Below are positions 23,619 to 34,866 of a stretch of 64,000 nucleotides of DNA, piece after piece. Source of the DNA: Simmondsia chinensis (Eukaryota; Streptophyta; Magnoliopsida; Caryophyllales; Simmondsiaceae); NCBI GenBank assembly GCA_018398585.1, contig JAGTTD010000005.1, positions 36,706,750-36,770,749 on the forward strand, given 5' to 3'. The number at the start of each line of letters is the position of its first letter. Position 1 is the first letter of the stretch. Under the pieces are notes generated by a model that did not search any database, was not told the DNA's origin, and saw only the letters and a program-made list of their open reading frames with translations. The translations under genes and the position numbers were made by a program.

Positions 23619-24643
23619 GGTTCTATTTAGCACATGGAATTAGAATTGGACTATGGAATGGAATTTCAATTCCAATTCTGATGAAATTGGAATTCTGATA
23701 TAATTGAAATTCCATTGTTTGGTTCATCAAAATAATTGGGGGTCGGAATTATAATTACATAATAATTTGAATCATCAAGGGTTTTTGGTGAATTGAGTTG
23801 GAGTATTTCGAGCTCTAAATCAACTATGGGTGGATTTTGATCGGAGCGGTTCACATTACATTCAAGTTATTATGGTCAGAGCGATTCAAATGGAGTTCAA
23901 GTTATTCGATATTGGAGTCAAATTAGGTCGAGTATCACGTCGGACAATTTGGTGTTCAAGTTACCTCAGATTTTTAGTCAAACGGATTAAATGTTTTTGG
24001 GATTCAGGCTAGTTATGATCAGGTTTAAGTTCGTTTAGTCAATTCATTTTTGTTTTGCGACAAATGAGTTATATCATTTCAAATTTCGAGTCATCTAAGG
24101 CTGAGTTTGAGAATGGTCGGGTCATTTTGAGTATGGGTCATATTAAGTTTTGGGTTAATTTGGTCGGGTCATTTCCACTTCGGCTCATCTTGTTTACATC
24201 ACATTCAAGTCAAGTAGTTTCATTTTTTAGATTTGAGTCATCTCTTGTTTCAGATCAATTTGGTTGGGTCACTTCGACTTTGAGCTAAGGCAATTTCGAT
24301 AATTTCAAGTTCAAGTCATTCGAGTTGGATGATTTCGGTTCGGATCAAATTTTAGGTTGTGTCTAAGTCTTTGCATTTTGATTCATTTTGGATATGGGTT
24401 AATCAAGTTGGGACATTTTGGATTTTAGGTCAATGGAGTTAATATGAAATTGCAACTCCATGCCCCCACTCCAAGGATTTGGAAAGTATGATTTTCAGTT
24501 TAAAATCCAATTCTATGGAATTGGACACTGTAATTGTAATTCTAATTCCGACAGGTGAACCAAACAACAGAATTGGAATCCTGGGCTTCAATTCTACCCC
24601 CAGCTCCAATTCTAACCTCCAATTACATGCTCCAAATACAGCC
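23619..24643. mobile_element. Non-autonomous PIF/Harbinger-type element
   Basis: The ends ggttctatttagcacatg and the complement of ggctgtatttggagcatg are inverted repeats of about 35 bp, flanked by taa on both sides (23616-23618, 24644-24646), the 3-bp duplication of this superfamily. The phrase tttggttca(t/c)c follows inside each arm. The 700-bp core is made of imperfect repeats of tcaagt, gtcattt and gggtca phrases and has no transposase. Confidence 0.7.
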
Positions 24644-24863
24644 TAAAAGTAAATGCTTCTATGAAATTTTACAAACCTATTAGGCTAAGCTTTTTTTTCA
24701 AAAAAAATTTATTTTCAAAAGGAATATTTATTCCAAGAAATTTGAATTTCCAATAAAAATTAACTTAAAAACTATTCTTTGACACTCCAGGTGCAAAGTA
24801 TCACATGCACAATCTAATCTCAAAAATCAAAGTTACTTTCAAATATTTAATGGGATTTAGTAT

Positions 24864-25354
24864 TAGGGGCGTAATTGAGCCGAGCTAGCTCGCGAGCCCT
24901 TGTGAGCTGGCTCGTCAAAAAGCTCAAAAGACTCGGCTCGCTTCGAGCTCGAGCCGAGCCGAGCCGGCTTGTTCAGCTTATCAAGCCGAACCCAAGCCAA
25001 GTGAAGCTCGAGCTCGTAAGGTCGCGAGCCTCAACAAGCCCAAACGAGCTTTTCTTAATATAATATTTTTGATTAAATATTGACCCATAAAGTCAAATTT
25101 GAGCCTAAATGAGCCAATCCCGAGCTTAAACGATCCCAAACGAGCCTAGATTGAGCTTAAATGAGCCAAAATATTGCAAGATTAATTCAAGCCTGCCGAG
25201 CTTAGATCGAGCCGAGCCAAGCCCGTGCTTTTGACGAGCGGGGCTCGAGCTTGAACTTTCCGAGCTCGGCGAGCCTCTAGCCGAGCCTGGGCCTAGCCTT
25301 GAGCTTGGTAGGCTTGGGCTCGGCTCGGCTCGGCTCGGCTCAAGTACACCCCTA
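24864..25354. mobile_element. Non-autonomous hAT element with GAGCC repeats, perfect 8-bp duplication
   Basis: The ends TAGGGGCGTAATTGAGCC and the complement of TAGGGGTGTACTTGAGCC match. The flanks tttagtat (24856-24863 and 25355-25362) are identical. The body is dense in gagcc, cgagc and ggctc motifs, including a run of cggct units at 25320-25340. No coding frame of weight. It is the same type as 11395-11963. Confidence 0.9.
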
Positions 25355-25665
25355 TTTAGTATAATGTTATTATTAAGATAAAATTATTATTCTCAGAGTA
25401 AAATCTTAGTTTTCTAGTAAATTTTATGACTCTTACTGTTTGTAAATCATATTATTCTTCTAGGAATAACAATTTTTGCTCGGACAAGATATTCAATAGT
25501 TCAATTTGACTACAAATGCACATCTCATATCACAAGATCTTTAATGTGACTTCAAATGCCCACCAATCTCAAGAGTAAGATTGTTTTATTGCCAAAAATT
25601 TTAGATTTTGTATAGCTTAAATTATTTTAATTTTTAAATTGAAAATTTGAACATATTTGTAACAA

Positions 25666-25904
25666 CAACAATAGATCTAGTGCCTCAAGGGCTCCCGCCT
25701 AAGCGAGGTCTTGGAGGGTGGATGTACGCAGCTTTACCCCCTCAGGATGTAACCCTGCCGATAAACTGTTTCCGAGGACCTTCAACTTTATAGGGTTGGC
25801 AACACGAGGACTTCCTAGGAGGTCACCCATCCTGGTACTATTCTCACCCAAGCACACTTAACTTCGGAGTTTTAATGGGATCCGGTGCATTAGTGCCTAG
25901 TAAA
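25666..25904 (-). mobile_element. 5S rRNA-headed SINE, copy B
   Basis: The minus strand begins tttactaggcactaatgcac, then cggatcccattaaaactccg and the remaining 5S sequence, with an intact box C (gggtgacctcct). The tail ends in (TTG)n. The flanks 25648-25665 and 25905-25922 (tgaacatatttgtaacaa) are a perfect 18-bp target duplication. Confidence 0.92.
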
Positions 25905-25922
25905 TGAACATATTTGTAACAA

Positions 25923-26435
25923 TTTTTCTATATATAATTGAAGAGAATGTAAGATTATTTAACATACCCATCAATTTTCAGTGTCCTTAAGAAGTAATGA
26001 GTTTGTAAGAAACTGTTAAATGGGAAAAGAAAATAAAGAGATTTATCAGCATTTAATGAGATATGTGAGAAGATATACGGGTCCTTTTATTGTTATTTAT
26101 ATTAACTTCTAATTACTTTTTGTGTGTGTAATTCCTTTTTTATTATAAATATAACGTATATTCTTTTTACTTATAAATCCTAACTAATATCAAATTATCA
26201 CTTAACCATTATAACTTTTTAAATAATTATTCTTTATTATAATCAATCTTTCCTTTCGAACTTTAATAGCCCTAGTTTGAGAATTAATAACTCTAATACG
26301 AGGTATCAGGAAGATTCATGTATTATCTATATTTCGAGCCAAATTAACATTCACATTAGGATATGTTAGAGTATGAAATTGTTATCAAACACCTCACAAT
26401 TGAGATCCATTATATCCTCGGGGCTACAATACCAT
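25923..26435. other. Intergenic, nothing recognised
   Basis: AT-rich sequence without coding or repeat structure that could be identified. Confidence 0.5.
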
Positions 26436-26530
26436 ATTCTTCGCAGCAATAAAGCACGTTTTTGGCTACATACTTGGGTTGGCAAGTATCCTTTAAAAGA
26501 TAAATACCCATGCTTCTTTTCCATCTACAC
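26436..26530 (+). pseudogene. Possible LINE ORF2 (zf-RVT) fragment
   Basis: The frame here reads ARFWLHTWVGKYPLKDKYPC before a stop. This resembles the 'FW.D.WLG...L...FPRL' stretch near the end of plant LINE ORF2 proteins. It is only about 30 residues, so the call is weak. Confidence 0.35.
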
Positions 26531-27464
26531 ATAATACTCCACGATAGAGCACATGAGTTTTTGAGATGGTATTACATGGCATTGAAATCTAGGATGGCAT
26601 CCCGGCCTATTTGGGCGGGAAGCCAAGCTCTGGTTATCATTAAACCAAGACCTACAAAAAGCAAATCTTTGTCTTAGTGCAGACAATATCTTCACATAGC
26701 AACATGATCCTAAAGGTACTTTCTCAACCAATTCGTTTTATAGGGCTATGATTCTCGTTCAAGGAAGCCTTTGTACTAATTAGGTAAAAGGAATCTGGTA
26801 TGCCCTATGTTTCTCCTAGGATTGAGGTACAGGCTTGGTTGGCCATCTTGAGAGACTAACCAAAAAAGAGAGACGAATAAGAATTGTGATTCTTGATTTT
26901 AACCAAATCTTATGCCCGTTTTGTTCTTTCTTGCAGGGACTTTTTTCTTACTTGCAGGACCACATGAAACCTCTGGACTACTATGTTGGGATGGTGGAGG
27001 ACTCGCATTCACATGCCCACGCAATTTGAGACGTATATTTCAACAGGGACAATTCCCCTTCTTAGAGGCTCAATTAAAAAGGCTTGACTCATGATATTCT
27101 TTGCCATCATTAATGTAATTTGGGATTAGGAACGAATCCAAGACACAATAAAACTAAGACTCACTACTTGGTTCAAAGCATTAGTAGGTTTCCTAGTCGG
27201 CATCTTCTTCTACCATTACTTGGAGTATCCTTGAAGACTAACACCTACAACTATTTCCAGATATAGGACACTACTACTGGATCCAGCTTTTTAGTTTAGA
27301 CCACATTCATAATGCCAGATTTTGATCTCATTTCGCCAACACACTTACTTAGGTATGATGTCATCATTGTGGACCATTTTCAAGGGTAGGCCACATGAAT
27401 GCCCGGTTTTGATCATGGTAAGCAACTCAGGCTGCATCTTGAAGTTTTACTACTTATCAAAAAG
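26531..27464. other. Intergenic, nothing recognised
   Basis: Base composition is less AT-rich than its surroundings, which suggests an old coding element, but no frame or motif was recognised on either strand. Confidence 0.4.
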
Positions 27465-27885
27465 AAGGTACTTGAGGTAATAAATTTTATCACCTAGGCA
27501 CTAGAATATCGTGAATTTTTATCAAAACTCAGATAAATTTCACCAAAAAATAGTGGAGCGCTATACAAAGACGATAATATATATGTGTTTACGTTGATGT
27601 TTTCAACGAAAATCCTACGAATTATTAATCAATTCATTGGATTATGATGGATGATACATCTATTTACCTTATTCATGTATCCTGCCAATATTTTTCGGTA
27701 AAAGAAATCATTAAATTCCAAATAAAGATACCTAAAATAATGCTCCACATGAAGTTTTTCCAATGAAAATCCACTAAATTTCAGCGTAGGATACTGAATT
27801 AATAAATTTTTTGAATTCAAGATATCTCAATGTTAAAAGTTTTAAACCTCGTGATACCTCTCACTGTATATATTAGGTATAAAGT
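27465..27885. mobile_element. MITE family D, copy 3
   Basis: It carries ttatcacctaggcacta near its left end and the worn inverted phrase aagatatctcaatgttaaaa near its right, plus cctcgtgatacctctcactg. Borders are approximate. Confidence 0.5.
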
Positions 27886-28261
27886 AGTTATATACATTTT
27901 CGATACCTTTAAGCTAAATAAACACTGGCACCGGAAAATAACTTTAAAATATTAAATCATTTGCTAAAAGTTCTACCTAACCGTTTAAATTTTAGAATAA
28001 TCTTTACTAATTCAAGTAAATAAATAATGACTTATTTGGTATGCTTTCCTATTAGCAGTTTTAGTTTTTAAGAAACTAAAAATTAGATTTTGAAAACGAT
28101 TTTTTCTTGCTATTAACTTTATGTTTTCAATTTTCAATTAAGGTTGAAAAAAACTAAAAAGAAATAAACCAAGATGCAGAAAAAATAATTTTCAAAGTCT
28201 AATTTTCAATTTATGACAATCTAAAAATTACAAACAAAAAATAATATCGAAAGTACTCTTA

Positions 28262-28630
28262 GGCCTCATTTGGTATGCAGAATATAAATACAGGAAGTAG
28301 AAATTCATGGAAAGTACGTATTTTGGCTCTTGTTTGGTTGGCAGGAAGTAGGCAGAACGCGAAAAGTGTTGATAGTTTACCAATTTTCAAGTCCTTTAAA
28401 ACACATGACGTAACTTATCTAGCCTCCCTTAAGTAAGTTTTAATTCCTTTGTTTTTCTCTCATAAAAAAAAATTCATTTATTTTCAACAAGTCTTCCCAA
28501 GGAAATTCTATTTTCGATCGTGACAAACAAACAAATTTTATCTGCTTCTCATAAAGTTAACATAAGAATTAAATTCCCAAAAAATATAACTATCAGTAGA
28601 AATTTAATTCACGTGACAACTAAACGAGGC
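28262..28630. mobile_element. MITE with ggcctcatttggtatgcag end, copy 1
   Basis: The left end ggcctcatttggtatgcag and the complement of the right end (gcctcgtttagttgtcacg) are inverted. A second copy of the same family, split by insertions, lies at 56523-57882. The 3-bp flanks are tta and tat, so the duplication is not clean. Confidence 0.55.
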
Positions 28631-29480
28631 TATAAATTTTGATTAAATAAGAGATTTGTCAACATCAAAGGAACAAATGGTTAGGGGGAGTTATAAGTAC
28701 AAGGAAATGATAACCTAATCAATGGGTCCAAAATTCCAAACTAATCATTGAATAGCACTACAAGTCAATCCATGTACTTAGAAACAAATATTTTTCATCA
28801 CATTTCAACCTCATACTTAATATTATGAATAGACAAGTATGTCATATACTTAATATAATATACAAACTTGAGAAAGTACAGTACTGCAAGACAGGATTTG
28901 AAGGCAATCAACCTGAACACCAGAATGCCCAAGGCAGTAGACTACTCGCAATCCGTGCTTCAGCGCGCAAAATGTTAAACTACCTAGAACGACGTACTCG
29001 ATAAGGATACCGTAACAACATACAACTGACCAGTCCATGAGATGGAAAAACAGCAGAAACAATTCACTATTCAAAAACAGCTACTTACAAGCACCTTGGA
29101 ACAAAATAGGACACGCAACAGATATGACAAAGACAATGACAAGAGAAGATACTCAACATGATGACTACAAAAATAGAAACAAAGAGTAACAGAGTATGAT
29201 GATACAAAAGCATACTATAAAGTTAGATATTAAAAAAAAAAAAGTTTATAATACTATTATTGCAAATTTACGTCTTAAAGAAAACTTATAAAAATCAAAA
29301 GTTATAAAATTTTTTTTTAAACTAAGACAAAGTGACAACAATCAGTATTATTCTTCAAGAATTTTCCATGCCACTAGGGCATTTGCCTTCAATGTTGTGG
29401 TGTTAGATCCAACCGGTGCGCATAATCCTACAACAAAATGTGGTCTAAAGTTTTACATATTAGTTATAAATCTGAAATTA
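28631..29480. other. Intergenic, nothing recognised
   Basis: AT-rich sequence with no supported gene or repeat. Confidence 0.5.
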
Positions 29481-29499
29481 TTCATATGTAAGAAAAAGG

Positions 29500-30195
29500 T
29501 AAGAGAGCCAAGAACAGTGAGAAGAAAAAGGTAGAAAAACGAAAGCTTTTCAAGAATTTTTAAAGGACAAAGAAAGCTACTCTAGTGGAAGAAAAAAAGC
29601 TCGCAAGAAGCCTAAATCGAAGAAAGGGGAGAAGAGGAGCGATAGGGTCAAGGTCGAGGAGGAAACTGAAGTCTTCGATGAGGATGACTTGGTGAAGGCT
29701 GAAGAGACATTGGAGGTAGGTAAACAACTTGGATTGAGCTTTGATAGTGACAAATCTATCACGGTGAGTCAGTTTGCAAAGATAAACAATAAGAAAAGAA
29801 CGAATTTGGCATAAAAAGGATCAAGAAGGAGTAAGCCATCAATCTAGGAATCTAATTAAAATGTTTTTGGCATTGTTCCTGGCTATCCTTGTTAGTCGTC
29901 ATCATCCAGTTGGGTGTTGTCTCGGGTGTTTTGGCCTTTCTTGGCCTGGCCTTTTTTTAAATTTGTTTTTGGTTTATTCTTGGGTTTATTTATTTATTTA
30001 TTTTTTAGGTTTCCCATTTCTGTGGTGTTTTGGTGTCTTTGGTATTTTGCTTGCCATTTTTGAGGCGTTCGTCTGTTTCTGGTGTCTAGTTGTAGGCATC
30101 TTTCTACCTTAGGCGTTTTTGGGTTTTTGCTTTATCTTCGATTCCTGTCCTGCACTATTGTACTTTCTTGGGTTTGTATTTAAATTATAAAAAAA
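29500..30195 (+). mobile_element. Truncated LINE with basic ORF remnant and 3' tail
   Basis: A frame at about 29600-29810 encodes a lysine-rich segment followed by EDDLVKAEETLEVGKQLGL. The 'ETLEVGKQLGL' wording resembles the linker found between the two LINE reading frames in plants. About 50 bases later begins a GT-rich tract (29860-30180) ending in ataaaaaaacaaaaac, which looks like a LINE 3' region with poly(A). The reverse transcriptase is missing. Confidence 0.4.
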
Positions 30196-30650
30196 CAAAA
30201 ACATCAATGTAAGTGTAATAGAAATCTTTTATCCAATTTCAATTTTTTTACATTGATAAAGAAAATATTTTTTCGATAACCAGAGAGATAATTTTTAGTA
30301 CAAAAGGCGCACCCATCGAAACGGAGCCCTCCAAAGCAGGAAAAGACATAGCAACAAAATCCCGAAACATTTTGACGCCTCCCATCGAGCCAACTCTTGA
30401 AATACAAAAAGCCAAACGTATCACATCTTATGCCAACTCTTGAAAACACAAAAAGTCAAATGAAAGACACTTTTTTTGACATAAACCCCGAAGATGACAC
30501 AAGCATCAATGATCAGATAGGCCATTGATGTTACTTGGAATACTTCAAAATAGGCCCAGTCAATTCGAGATGCATATCATGTCAGAATCGAATAGGGGAC
30601 AGAGCACGGGCTGACTATTTCTTGCAATAACATCTTTCCTTAAAAACAGA
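30196..30650. other. Intergenic, nothing recognised
   Basis: No coding region or recognisable repeat in this stretch. Confidence 0.5.
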
Positions 30651-30740
30651 AACCAATACTTGAGGGACTACAACAATGAGTTTTGAACCCAAGACCTCTT
30701 GCTCAGAGCATTGGGTATACTAATATCTTTTAGCTCAACT
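30651..30740 (-). mobile_element. tRNA-derived SINE fragment
   Basis: The minus strand reads ttgagctaaaagatattag, then aagaggtcttgggttcaaaa. These resemble box A and box B of a tRNA with normal spacing. It does not fold as a good tRNA, so it is more likely part of a tRNA-derived SINE. Confidence 0.4.
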
Positions 30741-30837
30741 ACTCTAATTTAAAGAAATATTAGTTGGATTTATATGCATATCTTATGTGTTGTTGGCTTC
30801 ATAGGTTAAGTTAGGCAAATTTTAGTTTCTCTTAAGG

Positions 30838-31030
30838 GCTGTTTGAGTTTATATTTTTTGTTTTCGATCTTTGAAAAAACTAAAACTAGGTTCATAAAAT
30901 AAATTTTCTGAATTTTTATTTTATATTTTCGGTTTTCACTTATATTGGGAAGAAAACTAAAACAAAAACAAAAACAAAAAAAAAATATTTTTAAATATGG
31001 TTTTTCAATTCTTAAAAAGTAACTATACAT
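30838..31030. repeat. Low-complexity A/T tract, possible MITE
   Basis: It has the phrases gggctgtttgag and aaaaactaaaa. These belong to the same low-complexity group as 10380-10700 and 28040-28250. Confidence 0.3.
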
Positions 31031-31189
31031 AAACATAAAGTCATACGAAACAAGAGCTAAAGAATTTCTTCTTATCGATTGGTGTGGTTAAAATCCCTAC
31101 CTCCTTTTGGCTACTTCACGGGTTTATAGCTCACTAACCTCTTTCTCGCATTTATTCTCTATCTTAAAGGAGTTTATAATCTTATAAAA

Positions 31190-31435
31190 AAACGGCTTGT
31201 ACTTACCCATTGCGTCAATTCAGCTATTATACTTTTAATTATGTCAATTTAGTCCCTGTACAATTCATTTTGTGTAAATTTGATCCTTAGAGTAAAATTT
31301 ATATTAAGTTGTTGGTGAATTTTTTAACGGTTTCGGTTGAATTGAGTCAACAGTTGGATTTATAGACACAATTAAAAGTACGAGGACTAAGTAGACATAA
31401 CGAGAAAAGCATAGGAACCTTTGCGTAAATAACCC
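31190..31435. mobile_element. Mutator-like MITE (family M), copy 2
   Basis: The left arm reads cattgcgtcaattcagctat and ttatgtcaatttagtccctg; the right arm reads gactaagtagacataacgag and ataggaacctttgcgtaaat. The order and phrases match 7556-7905. Confidence 0.55.
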
Positions 31436-31893
31436 TAAAAAATGTCGCTTTCACATCACAAATGTTTTCCTTTTTTTTTTTCCCCCTTAATCTTGCACAT
31501 ACTAGAAGTCTATTCATAGAGATGTCTCAAGTTTGAATGTTAGCAGTTCCACTCTTAAAATGGCACACTTAGATGAAAGATATGAGATAGCAGTCTCGAA
31601 AGGCACGGCGCCTGCATGATAGGGCCTGTAGACAAGCAAAACAGAGAAATAATGAAATATAGATAAAAGTGGATACCTTCTCATTGGTCTGCCATAACTG
31701 GGGAGGCATCGCTCAATGTTACAAATGAGTTTCATGTTACATGAACAATACCGTAGTCACATAATGCGTCGTAGGAAACTGATAGCTTGCTTTTGAATCC
31801 ACGAGCACTAATAAGGACCTGTTTAGTCAAACTGTTTTTCTTGAAAAAAATTTTTTTTTTTTTAAGGAAAAAGCATTTTTCTGGATTTGAGGG

Positions 31894-32192
31894 TGTTAAT
31901 TATGCATCTATTAGGGGTACATCGAGAGAATTGCTAGGGAATTAGGGGTAGAGAAGAGAAATAGAAGAGAAGAGAGAGTATAGAAGAAGATTAGAGTTTA
32001 TTTTATTTGCATGCCCTACTTTCACGCAACCATTATGTATTTATAGAATATGAACTGAACTAAGTTTTCCTCCATTATATTTGAATTAACTAGAACAACC
32101 TAGAACACACTAGAATAATCTAGAACATCCTAGAACAATCTCTAGAACACCCTAAAACAATCTAGAATATTCTAGAATAATAGCATATAACA
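31894..32192 (-). repeat. LTR-like segment with ctagaa repeats
   Basis: The segment begins tgttaatta and ends catataaca, and it is full of cctagaacac/ctagaatatt phrases that are frequent in some copia LTRs read on the minus strand. The 5-bp flanks do not match, so the borders and class are uncertain. It sits inside a low-complexity MITE-like zone (31813-32400). Confidence 0.35.
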
Positions 32193-33912
32193 GTTAAACT
32201 ATATTTTTTGCTTTTTATCAGTAAAATATTGTTTCATTTTTAAAGAAAAAGAAAAAGCAAAAACTTAAAATTTTTCAGACAAAAATACCCATACTGAAGT
32301 ACTTTTTAAAAAGTGCTTCTTTTAAATGTACTTTTGAAAAAAATATTTTTTCACAATTTGACAAAATATGCTAGCTTTTTTTTTTTTTTTTTTTCCAAAT
32401 GTTAAGGATGTCTGGTTAGAAAAGAAATCTTCTTTTAAATAGAAGTATATTCTATTTTTCCAATGTTTAAATAGTAATAAAATAGTATTTCCCCTTTAAA
32501 ATAAAATCATAAACAAAAACTAAAAACTTTTCAAACAAATACCGGTATTGATTCGCTAGCTAGAAAGCACAGACGCTAGCGTCTTGGATTCGCCCTCATT
32601 TTTGTACTTCAGACGTGTTTTATTTTGGGTTAAAAAAATGAGTGAAGTCTTTAATGGTGAAGTTGTTAATGGGATAACCCTTATCCCATAAAAATATTCT
32701 CATTTCACCTTATTTGGTTGTACAACTGCGAAAAGAAGTAAATATTAATGAATCTTTCTTTATGTTTGATTTGAGTATAACATACTTTTTTTATCTTTCA
32801 TAAGCTAATTTTATTTTTATAGTACTTTATAATATTTTAAATTAAATTATAATAAAATATAACTATTTATTACAACATTGGTAAAATCACCGTCATGTGG
32901 TGAACTATGTTTCAAATATCTAAAAATATAATTTCAAAAATTTATTTAAAAAAAATTCAATAATCCCTACTGCAATACTAAAAATCTGTGCCCACTGACA
33001 AGGTCATTGTTGCCATCCTTCGGTCGCCACCAACATCTTCAAAGTGGATCCCTCCTGCTTTTTGTTAGTTCTTTGAATATTTAATGTATTTTTTAAATAT
33101 GTGAAATATTGTTTAAATATTCAAAATATTTATGTACACATATAAAATGTTTTCCTAATGTTCAAAAATATTTTAAATATTTAACAAAATTTTAAATATA
33201 TAATCTTTCAAAATTTCTAAATCAAAAAACAAGTTCCACTAGTGGAGGCTAGTGCAATGGTTTTAACTGTATTTTGGAGGTAAACACACATTTAGGTTAT
33301 ATTTGATTCAACTTTTTTTCACTCATCTTTTTTCGATTTATTCATTTTAATAAGATCTGACTTACGATTTGTAATCTTTTGCAGCGAAGTATTTAATTAT
33401 ACAATGTATAAAGATTTTTTTACAGAATAAAATATATTTAGATATATATTTAAAAAGAATTTGTGTATTATAGTGACATAAATGGATTAATAACAAAAAT
33501 CAACCTGTAATGACAATATATATTTTGTTATGAAACAATTTTTCATCTTTCTATTAAGTTTTAAAAAAGATCTAAGAAATTCTTTTTTGTCAAATAACTT
33601 TTCCTAGCATTTTTCATAGCATTTAGCATTTTGACTAATCAAATAATAAGTAGCATTGTTTGATAAAAATTTTGGTGTTAACATTTAGCTTTTGAAAAAG
33701 AGTTTTTTAAAAGCTAAACAATTTAGTTTTTAGCTTTGCAAACGCTATGTAATTAAATTATATTTATTATTTTTCCTCTCATTTTCATCCTAATTTACCA
33801 AACACACCCATCAACTAACAACTATCAATAAGCTAACAATTAAATACTAAATGTTAAATGCTAACAGCTAATGACTAAATGCTGAGAGCTAACAGTTATA
33901 GCCATTGCCTAA
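32193..33912. other. AT-rich intergenic, nothing recognised
   Basis: Mostly A/T runs with worn MITE-like phrases (agaagtatattct, aaaagctaaac and similar). No gene is seen on either strand. Confidence 0.5.
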
Positions 33913-34325
33913 GAGCCTGTTTGGGATTGCTGTGAAAAAACAGCTTTTTCCAAAAGCACTTTTTGTAAAAGCACTTTTGTAAAAAGTGTTAATTCAAATA
34001 AGTAGCTTGTGTTTGGCCAACCAGTAAAGAAGCACTTATGGTATTATTGTAAGTGTTTGACCAATATTAAAAAAAGTGCTTCTTTTAATAAAATTACGAG
34101 AAAGGACACTAATAGAAGTCTTTTATAGTTGAAAAAATCACCCATAACCACCAAATTTCTACTTTTGCTTCTGCTTAAAAAAATAAGCACCAAATTTCTG
34201 CTTCTACTTATAATAAAAAGCATTTTTTACAGTTTGCCAAACACGCTGTAAATTACAGAAAAGTACTTTTTTTTAAGAAAAAACACTTATTCCCCGAAAA
34301 AAAAAAAGCAAAACCAAACAGGCCC
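33913..34325. mobile_element. PIF/Harbinger-type MITE
   Basis: The ends gagcctgtttgggattgc and the complement of gggcctgtttggttttgc are inverted repeats, flanked on both sides by taa (33910-33912, 34326-34328). The 413-bp body is rich in aaaagcact(t) phrases and codes for nothing. Confidence 0.78.
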
Positions 34326-34866
34326 TAAGTTACTAATATGAGACATTAAAAACTGAAAAAACAAAATGATACACAAAAGTAGTGGTGGCCAACGGGCCGG
34401 GCCGGCCCGGAAACTGCACCAGCCTGGCCCGGCTAGCACTGTAGTGGGCCGGTCCTCGGGCCGCTTTTTTAATTGAGCCGAGCCCGGCCCGGCCCGTGAG
34501 GCGGGCCTGGCCCGGGCACAAGGCCCAACGGCTCTTTTAAGAGCCGTTGAACGGCTATCTTATTAAAAAAAAAAATACATTTTTTTTTCCCTATAAATAC
34601 TTAAACCTTCCCAACTCATTTTCTCACCAATTCTTCAATTCTCTCTTCTCTCTCTATACATTCATCAACTCATTCTCTTCTCTAACTTTGCTAATTGCAG
34701 AAATTGTGCTCTAAAGTTCGAAGTTCGTAAAGTATTTGGCTGAAATTCGAATTTCATTGTTCTCTCATTTTGGTAATTTTAGTATCGCAATTTTATTGAT
34801 TCGCATTTTTAGTTATTAATTTGTATTACTACTTACATTTTATAAATACTAATCACTTATATTAAT

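Noticed and set aside
29861..30112. Hydrophobic 83-residue frame resembling a membrane protein
   Set aside because: It is a translation of a GT/T-rich LINE 3' region ending in poly(A).
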